Shown here piece by piece: positions 16,536 to 23,363 of a stretch of DNA of 64,000 nucleotides. Source of the stretch: Elusimicrobiaceae bacterium. Its GTDB lineage: Bacteria > Elusimicrobiota > Elusimicrobia > Elusimicrobiales > Elusimicrobiaceae. The notes under the pieces were generated by a model that worked only from the letters and a program-made list of their open reading frames with translations, had not been told where the DNA came from and ran no database searches. The stretch's first letter is position 1. Each line of letters opens with the position of its first letter. The stretch covers positions 62,001 through 126,000 of the forward strand of contig JAFZUQ010000004.1 in NCBI GenBank assembly GCA_017618215.1, given 5' to 3'. Position numbers and translations under genes: made by a program.

Positions 16536-16725
16536 TTTTGTGCCGGCTAATTCTTTTTGGTAAATTTTGATTTTTCTACGGGTAGAATTACCCTGCTCCT
16601 AGAGTACCGAGATGTCGCTTCGCTCCACGTTCTTCGCGGTACTCGTCGTCGCAGAGAAAATCAAAATTTCCTCAAAAATACTTGCCGAGATATTGCGCAT
16701 GGTTTGGCTTTATTTAAAAATACCT
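16536..16725. repeat. Dispersed palindromic element, copy 2
   Basis: AAATTTTGATTTTTCT (16562-16577) pairs with AGAGAAAATCAAAATTT (16653-16669), and inside, GAGTACCG (16602-16609) pairs with CGGTACTC (16637-16644). The loop contains TCGCTTCGCTCC and the stem is followed by GTCGTC, as in the other copies. Compared with copy 1 there is a ~21-base insertion that itself forms a GGGTAGAATTACCC hairpin. Confidence 0.8.
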
Positions 16726-16735
16726 GCATATAATG

Positions 16736-16741
16736 TATAAT
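16736..16741 (+). promoter_or_regulatory. -10 box, leaderless start of the 16748 gene
   Basis: TATAAT followed by six bases and the ATG at 16748. The in-frame ATG at 16733 overlaps this box and is rejected as a start. Confidence 0.65.
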
Positions 16742-16747
16742 CTATTT

Positions 16748-17548
16748 ATGCAAACAACATGGAATTTTTTTGTCTTTTTGGGGAAATTGCCTTATCTTTT
16801 TGCCCTTGTCGTAATGGCATATATCTTTATAAAGGCCCTTAAAGCTTTTTGGGAACATTGTTCTTGCACCGAAGAGCCGCTTTTAAAAGGAATATATAAC
16901 TTTTTTGATCCTTATCATCAAAGTATTTTTTGTTATAAATATAAGTGGTATACAATTTTGTTGCTTATCGGCGTAATTTATTTAGTATGTAAAATTTATA
17001 TTCCGCCGGAATTACCGGAAAGCCCAAAAGGTCTTACATTTCCTTCAAATCTATTTTGCAATTGTATTACATATTTTTTCAATTATTTGGTACATGAAAA
17101 TTTAGGGCATAATACATTCTGTAAATTTACTAATGATTGGTTTTGTTCTTTTTCAGGCAACTTTATAGAAACGCTTGTACCTTGCGTAATATATATGTTT
17201 TCATTACAATTACGCGGTGGTATGTTTTTTAGTCCTGTTCTGCTTTATTGGCTTTCAAGTACTTTTTACGAAGCCGGTATTTATGCAAGTGATGCCGCCG
17301 TAAATAAACTTGCACTTACTTCGGCAGACATGGTATCCGATTTCGCCGCCGGCGGTTCGGTTAAAGGCGATTGGTATTATATTTTAGGTCCGTTTGATGC
17401 TATAGAATACGGCGAAACTATCGGTATGATTTTTGAAATTATTGCCTGCATTATATTTGTTTTGGCTATATATAGTTTTGTAGAATATATTATACGATTA
17501 TCAAGAACAGGTATTACACACGATTTTAATAAATTAGGAGAACGATAA
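16748..17548 (+). CDS. Integral membrane protein of unknown function
   Basis: 266 residues with about five or six membrane segments (roughly 7-30, 63-83, 145-180 and 225-250 the clearest). I do not recognise the family. A segment LVHENLGHNTFCKF near residue 115 has two histidines and a glutamate spaced HExxxH, one residue longer than a zinc-protease HExxH, so no protease call is made. Many cysteines lie near the membrane (CSC, FCNC, FCKF, FCSF). It overlaps the next gene as TAATG and opens a three-gene set of membrane proteins. Confidence 0.7.
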   Translation: MQTTWNFFVFLGKLPYLFALVVMAYIFIKALKAFWEHCSCTEEPLLKGIYNFFDPYHQSIFCYKYKWYTILLLIGVIYLVCKIYIPPELPESPKGLTFPSNLFCNCITYFFNYLVHENLGHNTFCKFTNDWFCSFSGNFIETLVPCVIYMFSLQLRGGMFFSPVLLYWLSSTFYEAGIYASDAAVNKLALTSADMVSDFAAGGSVKGDWYYILGPFDAIEYGETIGMIFEIIACIIFVLAIYSFVEYIIRLSRTGITHDFNKLGER

Positions 17549-18501
17549 TGAATACAAAAAAATCTATAAATGAACTTATCGGGGATTCTTTTGCAACCCT
17601 CAAGGAATCTTTTTGGGGGCTTTGTGCGACTTTTTGTGTTCTTATCTTTTTTGCCATCGTTCTTGTCTTCTTAAGTAAAGCTCTCAATATACCGTTAAAG
17701 GATATGCAGCATAACCCCGGTAATTTAGGGCCCATGGCAATTTTAATTAATCTGTTCTTTGCATTAATCAGCCTCGTACTTTATATTTGGCAAATTTTAA
17801 TTATCAAAAATAATATCTTTACCGCTACAAGCCAATTTGGGGATGCTCTTAAGGCGGCTTTTGTTAAAACGCCTAAAGTTATTTTGGTTATGGTACCGAT
17901 GGTTGTGCTTTTCATATTAATTTTATTACCGATAGGTTTAGTTGCGCAAGGCCGCTCAGCAGTAGCTCTTTTATTACCGCTTATCACTTTTTTGTCTTAT
18001 CCATTTTTCATTATGATTCCTCTGGGAATAATTTTGCAAGATACAAATTTGAAAAGTTCTTTGGTTAATGCTTTTAATACAACAATTACTTATTATTTCC
18101 AAATATTACTTCGCTTGCTTGCTCTTGTACTTTTATATATTCTACTCATGATACCTTTAATAATTCTTGGCATTGTCTTCGGTTTTACTATATTAAGAGG
18201 CCCTCTTTTCTTGTTTATAGCAGTAGCATTCTTGTTGTTATATGTATTTATGTATGCTTTTACTTTTTGTTATTTCGTGGAAATGTACTTGGATCTTGCA
18301 ACGGAAGAACAATCTGATTTGGATATAAATAATGATGATGTCCAAAATGTAAATTTAGATTATGATGAACTCCCATCAAAAAACGGAAAACCAGAAGTGC
18401 AAGGACCGCTAAATCCGGAAAGTGCTCCGCAACAAACTTATAAAGAGGAACCTCCGGAAGGTTTACGCCCTCTTGGTGGCAATTACGAAGATAAAAATTA
18501 A
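17548..18501 (+). CDS. Membrane protein with conserved PEGL-LGGNYEDK tail (1)
   Basis: 317 residues. About five to six membrane segments between residues 20 and 255 are followed by an acidic, Asn/Asp-rich cytoplasmic tail ending PEGLRPLGGNYEDKN. The body resembles glycerophosphodiester-phosphodiesterase membrane-domain or DUF975-type proteins only in layout (LYIWQILIIKN ... FGDALKAAFVKTPKVILV ... CYFVEMYLDLATEE), so no function is given. The next gene is a clear paralogue with the same tail. Confidence 0.7.
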   Translation: MNTKKSINELIGDSFATLKESFWGLCATFCVLIFFAIVLVFLSKALNIPLKDMQHNPGNLGPMAILINLFFALISLVLYIWQILIIKNNIFTATSQFGDALKAAFVKTPKVILVMVPMVVLFILILLPIGLVAQGRSAVALLLPLITFLSYPFFIMIPLGIILQDTNLKSSLVNAFNTTITYYFQILLRLLALVLLYILLMIPLIILGIVFGFTILRGPLFLFIAVAFLLLYVFMYAFTFCYFVEMYLDLATEEQSDLDINNDDVQNVNLDYDELPSKNGKPEVQGPLNPESAPQQTYKEEPPEGLRPLGGNYEDKN

Positions 18502-18509
18502 AATTTATT

Positions 18510-19367
18510 ATGAAAACTAAAAGAACTTTTTCAGAACTCGTAGAGGATGCAAGAGCAAATTTTGAAAGTTCTTTTGTTAATGTTTTTCGTGCTGAATATT
18601 TAGTACTCATTATTGCATTACTTTTGTATTGGTGCTCGAAAAACGGTTATATTTCCGAAGAGTATTTAAAAAATATACTTCAAAATATACCCGAACCCAT
18701 ACTGATAACAATAGCAATTATTCTACCAATTATATTCAGTTATATCGGTACTTTAATTTATATTTGGCATATTTCAGTAATAAAAAATAGTATGATGTAC
18801 GGTAAGGTTGATTCGTGGAATACTTTTAAAGAGGCATTATCCAAATCCCCAAAAATTTATGCAATTAGCATGCTTGAATTTATACCTTACTTGGTTTTAT
18901 TCATTTTATTTTTTTTATTTTGGCGTAACTCGCTTTTTATTACAATACTAATATTATTGACTTTGCTTTGGGCCATACTTGCATCACCGAGAAAAATAAT
19001 AATTATAGGTCTAATTTTGGAAGACGGGAATTTCAAGGATGTTTTAAAACATTCCATAAAAATATGTTTTGATAATTATTTTAAAATACTTTGGTTTTTA
19101 ACATTCCGAAGATGCTTTGTAGTTTACTTTCCTCGTGATAATTTTCTTATAGAACTCTACTTAGACCTCCTACCGGAAGAATATGAAGGTTTAGATAAAG
19201 GTGAAGACTTAAACGATTTATTAAAATCTTACCCGGATGTTATTGATGTTAATCAACAAGAATTAACAAAAACAGAAAACATTCAGCGACAAGAGCAACC
19301 TGTTCATAAAAATGAAGTACCCGAAGGCTTACAACAACTTGGCGGTAATTACGAAGATAAGGAATAA
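18510..19367 (+). CDS. Membrane protein with conserved PEGL-LGGNYEDK tail (2), paralogue
   Basis: 285 residues, a tandem paralogue of the previous protein: LIYIWHISVIKNSM, WNTFKEALSKSPKIYAI and FLIELYLDLLPEE align with its counterparts, and the tail ends PEGLQQLGGNYEDKE. Between FKILWFLTF and LIELYLDL it lacks about 40 residues (one or two membrane helices) present in the first copy and has the basic stretch RRCFVVYFPRD instead. This looks like an internal deletion, so it may be decaying or specialised. The gap to the previous gene is eight bases. Confidence 0.7.
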   Translation: MKTKRTFSELVEDARANFESSFVNVFRAEYLVLIIALLLYWCSKNGYISEEYLKNILQNIPEPILITIAIILPIIFSYIGTLIYIWHISVIKNSMMYGKVDSWNTFKEALSKSPKIYAISMLEFIPYLVLFILFFLFWRNSLFITILILLTLLWAILASPRKIIIIGLILEDGNFKDVLKHSIKICFDNYFKILWFLTFRRCFVVYFPRDNFLIELYLDLLPEEYEGLDKGEDLNDLLKSYPDVIDVNQQELTKTENIQRQEQPVHKNEVPEGLQQLGGNYEDKE

Positions 19368-19402
19368 TCAGAGCACATAAAGCAGAAAAAATCACGCAAA
19401 AA

Positions 19403-19411
19403 TGTTATACT
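19403..19411 (+). promoter_or_regulatory. Extended -10 promoter of a tiny transcription unit
   Basis: TGT-TATACT lies about 38 bases ahead of a Shine-Dalgarno-like GGGGG and an 11-codon frame. Expected start of transcription is near 19418. Confidence 0.5.
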
Positions 19412-19449
19412 TATTATACCGGACCTATCACCGGCAAGGGGGTATGATT

Positions 19450-19485
19450 ATGGGTTGCGGATGTGGAAATAAACCAAAAAAATAA
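19450..19485 (+). CDS. Candidate 11-residue Cys/Gly peptide
   Basis: MGCGCGNKPKK. GGGGG ends seven bases before this ATG, an ideal spacing; an ATG at 19444 and a longer frame from 19402 are alternatives. The unit has its own extended -10 promoter and its own terminator, with no other gene in between, so it is either a microprotein (two Cys, basic tail, perhaps metal binding) or a small RNA. No family is recognised. Confidence 0.4.
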   Translation: MGCGCGNKPKK

Positions 19486-19498
19486 TTTAGCAATAGCT

Positions 19499-19530
19499 AA
19501 AATACCTCGTGAAAACGAGGTATTTTTATT
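19499..19530. terminator. Intrinsic terminator, bidirectional
   Basis: AAAATACCTCGT pairs with ACGAGGTATTTT around a GAAA tetraloop, followed by TATTTT. It serves the tiny unit and, from the other side, pth. Confidence 0.9.
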
Positions 19531-19537
19531 TTCAAAA

Positions 19538-20104
19538 TTATTTTGTATTTGCAAATTGTTGGGCGGAGTTAAAATCTTCTTTTAATAATTTTTCTATCGT
19601 TAAACAAGCTTTATCTAATACACTATGTAAGAGTTCTTCCTGCGTATTTGGAAATTTACCTAAAACATAATTTTTTGCATCTATAAATTCAGGCTTGGGG
19701 CCAATACCTAAACGCAGGCGCATACAATTATCAGTACCCAGTAAAGTAATAATATTTTCAAGCCCTTTTTGACCGCCGCTAGAGCCTTTTTGCCGCAAAC
19801 GCAGCGTGCCAAGTTCCAAACTTAAGTCATCACAAATAACTAAAATATTTTGCAACGGTATTTTATAAAAATTTGTTGCTGCAACAACTGCTTGACCGGA
19901 TAAATTCATATAAGTTTGCGGTTTTAACAAAAGCACGCTTTGGCCATGCAAATTAACTTTGGCGACATGTGCTTTAAAAGGGTGGTTTTCTTCAAAAGAA
20001 AAACCTTCTGTGTTCGCTAACTTATCAAGCACCATGAAACCTATATTATGGCGTGTTTTTTGATATTCTTGACCGGGATTACCAAGGCCGACAACAAGGA
20101 ACAC
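19538..20104 (-). CDS. pth: Peptidyl-tRNA hydrolase
   Basis: 188 residues with a GTG start directly after the response-regulator stop (TAAGTG). It frees tRNA from peptidyl-tRNAs dropped by ribosomes. VVGLGNPGQEYQKTRHNIGFMVLD carries the catalytic His in RHNIGF (shown here as part of the N-terminal block), and VICDDLSLELGTLRLRQ holds the catalytic Asp near residue 93; KGSSGGQKGLENI is also conserved. It is probably co-transcribed with the upstream response regulator. Confidence 0.95.
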   Translation of the reverse strand: MFLVVGLGNPGQEYQKTRHNIGFMVLDKLANTEGFSFEENHPFKAHVAKVNLHGQSVLLLKPQTYMNLSGQAVVAATNFYKIPLQNILVICDDLSLELGTLRLRQKGSSGGQKGLENIITLLGTDNCMRLRLGIGPKPEFIDAKNYVLGKFPNTQEELLHSVLDKACLTIEKLLKEDFNSAQQFANTK

Positions 20105-20482
20105 TTAATTATCACCCATTAGTTTTTTGACTTTTTGAAGTAATACAGAAGTTCTAAACGGTTTGTAACAGAAATCTTTTACAATAGGGTTCCCGGCAAA
20201 CATTTGGCCGGCCTGCTCTAAAGCGGAAGTTACCATTACAGGTGTACCGAAAATTTCTTCATCTTTTGCCATTTCTTCTACTATGGCACGCCCGTCAAGA
20301 CCTGGTAACATAAGATCAAGAATTATTAAATGCGGACGAATTTTTTTAATTAACGGAATAGCATTTCTGCCGTTATCACAAGCGTGAACTTCGTAACCAG
20401 CACGAACTAAAATTAAATTTAAAAGCTGAAGAATATCCCTTTCATCTTCTACTATAACTATTCTTTTTTTCATTTCTTCCAT
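20105..20482 (-). CDS. Single-domain response regulator (CheY-like receiver)
   Basis: 125 residues, receiver domain only. Acidic pocket VEDERD near 11, phospho-acceptor Asp in IILDLMLPG near 55, conserved Thr/Ser in VTSA near 85 and Lys in CYKPF near 107. No DNA-binding or enzymatic output domain is attached, so it signals by protein contact. No histidine kinase lies nearby. GGGG five bases upstream supports the start. Adjacent pth suggests shared transcription rather than shared function. Confidence 0.9.
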   Translation of the reverse strand: MEEMKKRIVIVEDERDILQLLNLILVRAGYEVHACDNGRNAIPLIKKIRPHLIILDLMLPGLDGRAIVEEMAKDEEIFGTPVMVTSALEQAGQMFAGNPIVKDFCYKPFRTSVLLQKVKKLMGDN

Positions 20483-20537
20483 AAGTACCCCGTAAATATA
20501 CTATAATTAATTATATTATACTTTTTAATGGGAATTT

Positions 20538-21269
20538 ATGCAAAGTACTTCTTTTCAGGCAAAAATTTGGCAAAAACTTATAAAGTTTGATAGGGAAAAT
20601 AAATTTTTTAAAACAAAACAAAATGTTTTAATTGCACTTTCAGGTGGGGCAGATTCTGTTGCCTTACTTCATTTCGCTTGTGCGCTTGGCAAAAAAATGC
20701 AGTTTAAGGTTTACGCTTGCCACGTAAATCATAACTTACGCTCCACAGCTAAACGTGACGAAAATCTGGCCATTAATTTATGCAAGGAATTAAATGTTCC
20801 AATAATTGTAAAAAAAGTCGCTGTAAAAACTTTAGTTAAAAAAGAAAAATTAAGTTTAGAACATGCTGCCCGTAAATTACGATATAAAGCCATTGAAAAT
20901 GCAGCAAAAGAATTTAATTGTAAGGTTATAATCTTTGCCCATCACGCAGATGATAATGTGGAAACATTTTTATTAAACCTACTCCGCGGAACACAGTTAA
21001 AAGGCTTGGGAGGTATCCCGGCTAAACGCCCTCTTGGTACACTTGAAATTATCAGGCCGTTTTTATGTTTAAGCAAACAAGAAATTCTGGAATATTGCAA
21101 ATATCACAATTTACCGTACGAAAATGATGAAACAAATTTTGATGATATTTACACGCGCAATTTTATCCGCTTAAATTTACTGCCGATACTTGAAGAAAAA
21201 CAACCGCAAATACGTAAACATATTTTGTCTCTATGCTCACAAGTACAAAAAATTTTTGAAGAAAAATAA
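20538..21269 (+). CDS. tilS: tRNA(Ile)-lysidine synthase, short form
   Basis: 243 residues. It converts C34 of tRNA-Ile(CAU) to lysidine so that it reads AUA. The PP-loop signature ALSGGADSVALLHF is near residue 33, HVNHNLR near 65, FAHHADDNVETFLLNLLRG near 133, and FDDIYTRNFIRLNLLP near 205. It lacks the C-terminal tRNA-binding domains of long TilS proteins such as that of E. coli, as in other compact forms. AUA codons are used in this window, so it should be essential. It meets coaD tail to tail. Confidence 0.92.
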   Translation: MQSTSFQAKIWQKLIKFDRENKFFKTKQNVLIALSGGADSVALLHFACALGKKMQFKVYACHVNHNLRSTAKRDENLAINLCKELNVPIIVKKVAVKTLVKKEKLSLEHAARKLRYKAIENAAKEFNCKVIIFAHHADDNVETFLLNLLRGTQLKGLGGIPAKRPLGTLEIIRPFLCLSKQEILEYCKYHNLPYENDETNFDDIYTRNFIRLNLLPILEEKQPQIRKHILSLCSQVQKIFEEK

Positions 21270-21270
21270 T

Positions 21271-21753
21271 TTACTTTTTGAATTTATTTTTTAGGGCCTT
21301 ATCAATTAAAGGCGGCACACTTTCCTTTAACTGCCCACCGAAACTGTATACTTCTTTAACTACAGAGGAACTTAAATAAGTGTTCTTTTCACTAGGCATA
21401 AAAAATATAGTTTCCATTTTAGAATTCAATTTTTTATTTATACTCGCAAGTGAAAATTCGTACTCCAAATCTGTTACAGCTCGCAGACCGCGCACACAGG
21501 CATTTGCTTTTGTTTTTAACATATAATCTGCAAGAAGGCCGTCAAAAAAATCTACTTTAACATTTTTAAATTTTTTGGTAAGTTGTGCAATTTGTGCTTT
21601 TCTTTCTGCAACAGTAAACAAAGAATTCTTTGAGTTATTATTTAAAATTGCGACGATAACTGTATCAAATAATGCCGCTGCCCTTTCAATAATATCAAGG
21701 TGGCCGTTGGTTATAGGATCAAAGGAACCGGGGTATACTGCAAGTTTTTTCAT
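21271..21753 (-). CDS. coaD: Phosphopantetheine adenylyltransferase
   Basis: 160 residues, typical length. It makes dephospho-CoA from 4'-phosphopantetheine and ATP. YPGSFDPITNGHLDIIERA carries the (T/H)xGH nucleotidyltransferase motif, ACVRGLRAVTDLEYEF is the substrate loop near residue 88, and TYLSSSVVKEV near 128 is the conserved ISS-type motif. GGAGGT lies 11 bases before the ATG. It is divergent from dgt, with promoters in the 37-base gap. Confidence 0.97.
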   Translation of the reverse strand: MKKLAVYPGSFDPITNGHLDIIERAAALFDTVIVAILNNNSKNSLFTVAERKAQIAQLTKKFKNVKVDFFDGLLADYMLKTKANACVRGLRAVTDLEYEFSLASINKKLNSKMETIFFMPSEKNTYLSSSVVKEVYSFGGQLKESVPPLIDKALKNKFKK

Positions 21754-21776
21754 GGAAAAATACCTCCTATATTTAT

Positions 21777-21782
21777 TATAAT
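21777..21782 (+). promoter_or_regulatory. -10 box of dgt, near-leaderless start
   Basis: TATAAT, then eight AT-rich bases, then the dgt ATG at 21791. No Shine-Dalgarno site precedes it, whereas the divergent coaD has a perfect one. Confidence 0.65.
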
Positions 21783-21790
21783 AAAATTAT

Positions 21791-22909
21791 ATGATAAAAA
21801 ACCCGTTTAGTGAAGATCTTTATAAAAAACGTACCCATCCGCAAACACCGGATTTCCGTGGTGAATATTTTAGGGACCAAACTAAAATTATTCACAGCCA
21901 ACCTTTTAGGCGTTTAAAAAGTAAAACGCAAGTTTTTGCCGCTCCTGAAAATGACCATATTTGCACACGTATTGAACATGTTTTGCATGTGGCGACTATC
22001 GCTGTTTCTATTTGCAAAGGTTTAAAAAATACAGGTACCTGGCAACTCGATGAGGAACTTGCTTTTGCTATAGGACTTGCACATGATTTAGGGCATGCGC
22101 CTTTTGGACATGAAGGTGAAAGTGCCTTGGCAAAAAAGCTCGCTCCGAAACCTTTCATGCATGAACTAAACGGTTATAGAGTTGTTGAACATTTAACAAA
22201 TTACGGAATGGGGCTTAATTTAACTTATGCAGTTAAAGACGGAATTATCTGCCATTGCGGTGAGGATTTTAGGAATAATGCTCTAAAACCGTCTGCTAAA
22301 CCAAATGATTTGGAAAATATTAAAAACAGACGGAATTTACCTTCAACTTATGAGGGCTGCATTGTACGTATAGCAGATAAGATTGCATACCTTGGGCGTG
22401 ATATTGAAGATGCCGTACGTGCTGAAATTATTACTAAAGAACAAGTACCTGCTTTGATAAAAAAAGAACTTGGCGAGAATAACGGGGAAATAATAAATAC
22501 TTTGGTTTTAGATTTAATTGAAAATTCCAAAGATAAAGATTGTTTAGGGTTTTCAGACGAAAAATTTGAAATAATTACTATCCTTAAAGAATTTAATTAT
22601 AAAAACATTTACGGTCACCCAAAACTTACGCAACAACGAAATATTTTATTTAATGCAATAAGTGCCTTGTTTGATTATTATCTTGCATTGTTTGAAAAAT
22701 ATGGTTTTAGCGATGCTTACAAACAACCTGAACTTAAAATAAGTGCGCAAAAATTCGGCCGATATTTGCATGCAATGCAATCGATATATTCCAAAGAAAA
22801 TACTGATGCAAGAACTATTGTTACCGATTATATCGCCGGCATGACAGACTTGTTTGCACAAGACAATATTCAGGATGCACTCGGTCTAAAAGTTAATTTT
22901 GATTATTAA
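21791..22909 (+). CDS. dgt: Deoxyguanosinetriphosphate triphosphohydrolase-like HD protein
   Basis: 372 residues. HD-domain dNTPase: RPFRRL-type start (QPFRRLKSKTQVF), TRIEHVLHVATIA gives the first metal His, GLAHDLGHAPFGHEGE the HD doublet near 98-110, and CIVRIADKIAYLGRDIEDA the last Asp near 190. Dgt-type enzymes split dNTPs into nucleoside and tripolyphosphate; short forms like this (DgtP-like type 2) often prefer allosteric dNTP control. The exact substrate is not resolvable. Confidence 0.9.
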   Translation: MIKNPFSEDLYKKRTHPQTPDFRGEYFRDQTKIIHSQPFRRLKSKTQVFAAPENDHICTRIEHVLHVATIAVSICKGLKNTGTWQLDEELAFAIGLAHDLGHAPFGHEGESALAKKLAPKPFMHELNGYRVVEHLTNYGMGLNLTYAVKDGIICHCGEDFRNNALKPSAKPNDLENIKNRRNLPSTYEGCIVRIADKIAYLGRDIEDAVRAEIITKEQVPALIKKELGENNGEIINTLVLDLIENSKDKDCLGFSDEKFEIITILKEFNYKNIYGHPKLTQQRNILFNAISALFDYYLALFEKYGFSDAYKQPELKISAQKFGRYLHAMQSIYSKENTDARTIVTDYIAGMTDLFAQDNIQDALGLKVNFDY

Positions 22910-22926
22910 TTTTAACCTTCAACATT

Positions 22927-22955
22927 TTGCCTATCATCTATAAAAATGGTATAAT
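22927..22955 (+). promoter_or_regulatory. Promoter of the initiator tRNA gene
   Basis: TTGCCT at 22927-22932, 17-base spacer, TATAAT at 22950-22955. The tRNA begins only six bases later, so the primary transcript should have little or no 5' leader. Confidence 0.85.
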
Positions 22956-22960
22956 AGCTT

Positions 22961-23034
22961 TGCGGGGTAGAGAAGCCTGGTATCTCGCAAGGCCCATAAC
23001 CTTGAGATCACTGGTTCAAATCCAGTCCCCGCAA
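22961..23034 (+). tRNA. Initiator tRNA-fMet (CAU) with unusual bases
   Basis: 74 bases, complete cloverleaf. A11-U24 in the D stem and the AGCCTGGTA D loop are bacterial initiator hallmarks, and the rest follows the E. coli initiator closely. Differences are notable: position 1-72 is U-A rather than the C-A mismatch; the anticodon-stem pair 29-41 is A-U, leaving two of the three G-C pairs; and the anticodon loop reads CCCATAA, with C at position 33 where U33 is nearly universal. CCA is not encoded. Confidence 0.9.
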
Positions 23035-23056
23035 TAAAGTCCACTCAAAAGAGTGG
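23017..23056 (+). repeat. 40-base direct repeat, copy A (tRNA-fMet 3' end plus terminator hairpin)
   Basis: Identical to 23210-23249. It covers the last 18 bases of the tRNA and the terminator hairpin. Confidence 0.95.
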
Positions 23057-23069
23057 ACTTTAGTTTTTT
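23036..23069 (+). terminator. Intrinsic terminator of tRNA-fMet
   Basis: AAAGTCCACTC pairs with GAGTGGACTTT around AAAA, followed by AGTTTTTT. The inner core CCACTC-AAAA-GAGTGG recurs at 23234-23249 and 43957-43974. Confidence 0.9.
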
Positions 23070-23249
23070 GCGGGGAAGAAAGCAAACTGCTTTGCTTTCG
23101 TCTGGATTTGAAGGCGGAGCAATGTTTTTGTTTGAGGTACGAAGTACCGAAAGGCAAAAACCGCGAGCCAGGGGTGGAGGAAAATTTCGTCACAAATTTT
23201 ACCGTAACCCAAATCCAGTCCCCGCAATAAAGTCCACTCAAAAGAGTGG
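23068..23249 (+). repeat. Insert flanked by tRNA-fMet 3'-end copies, with an inverted split copy
   Basis: The block starts with an inverted copy of the tRNA 3' end, TTGCGGGGA at 23068 and CTGGATTTGAA at 23102, interrupted by 25 bases that form a GAAAGCAAA/TTTGCTTTC hairpin. It ends with copy B of the direct repeat (23210-23249). Between these are nested hairpins (GGTAC-GAA-GTACC; AAAATTT/AAATTTT). It codes for nothing convincing. It may be the relic of an insertion at the tRNA or a palindromic mobile element. Confidence 0.7.
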
Positions 23250-23363
23250 GTTTTGTTGTTTGGAGAAGAAAGCTAAACATTTTATCAATAGAAAACCTCC
23301 TAATTTGATATAATAATTAGTGGGGGAAATATTGCAAAAAACATAAAATTTGCCAAAATTTTT

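Noticed and set aside
17078-17120. Zinc-protease motif in the 16748 membrane protein (HENLGH)
   Set aside because: The histidines are spaced HExxxH, one too many for HExxH, and no second metal ligand motif is clear.
23008-23280. 90-codon minus-strand frame across the tRNA-fMet region
   Set aside because: It runs antisense through the tRNA 3' end and both direct-repeat copies, ending GLDLNQ, a typical artefact of frames over tRNA genes. No ribosome site.
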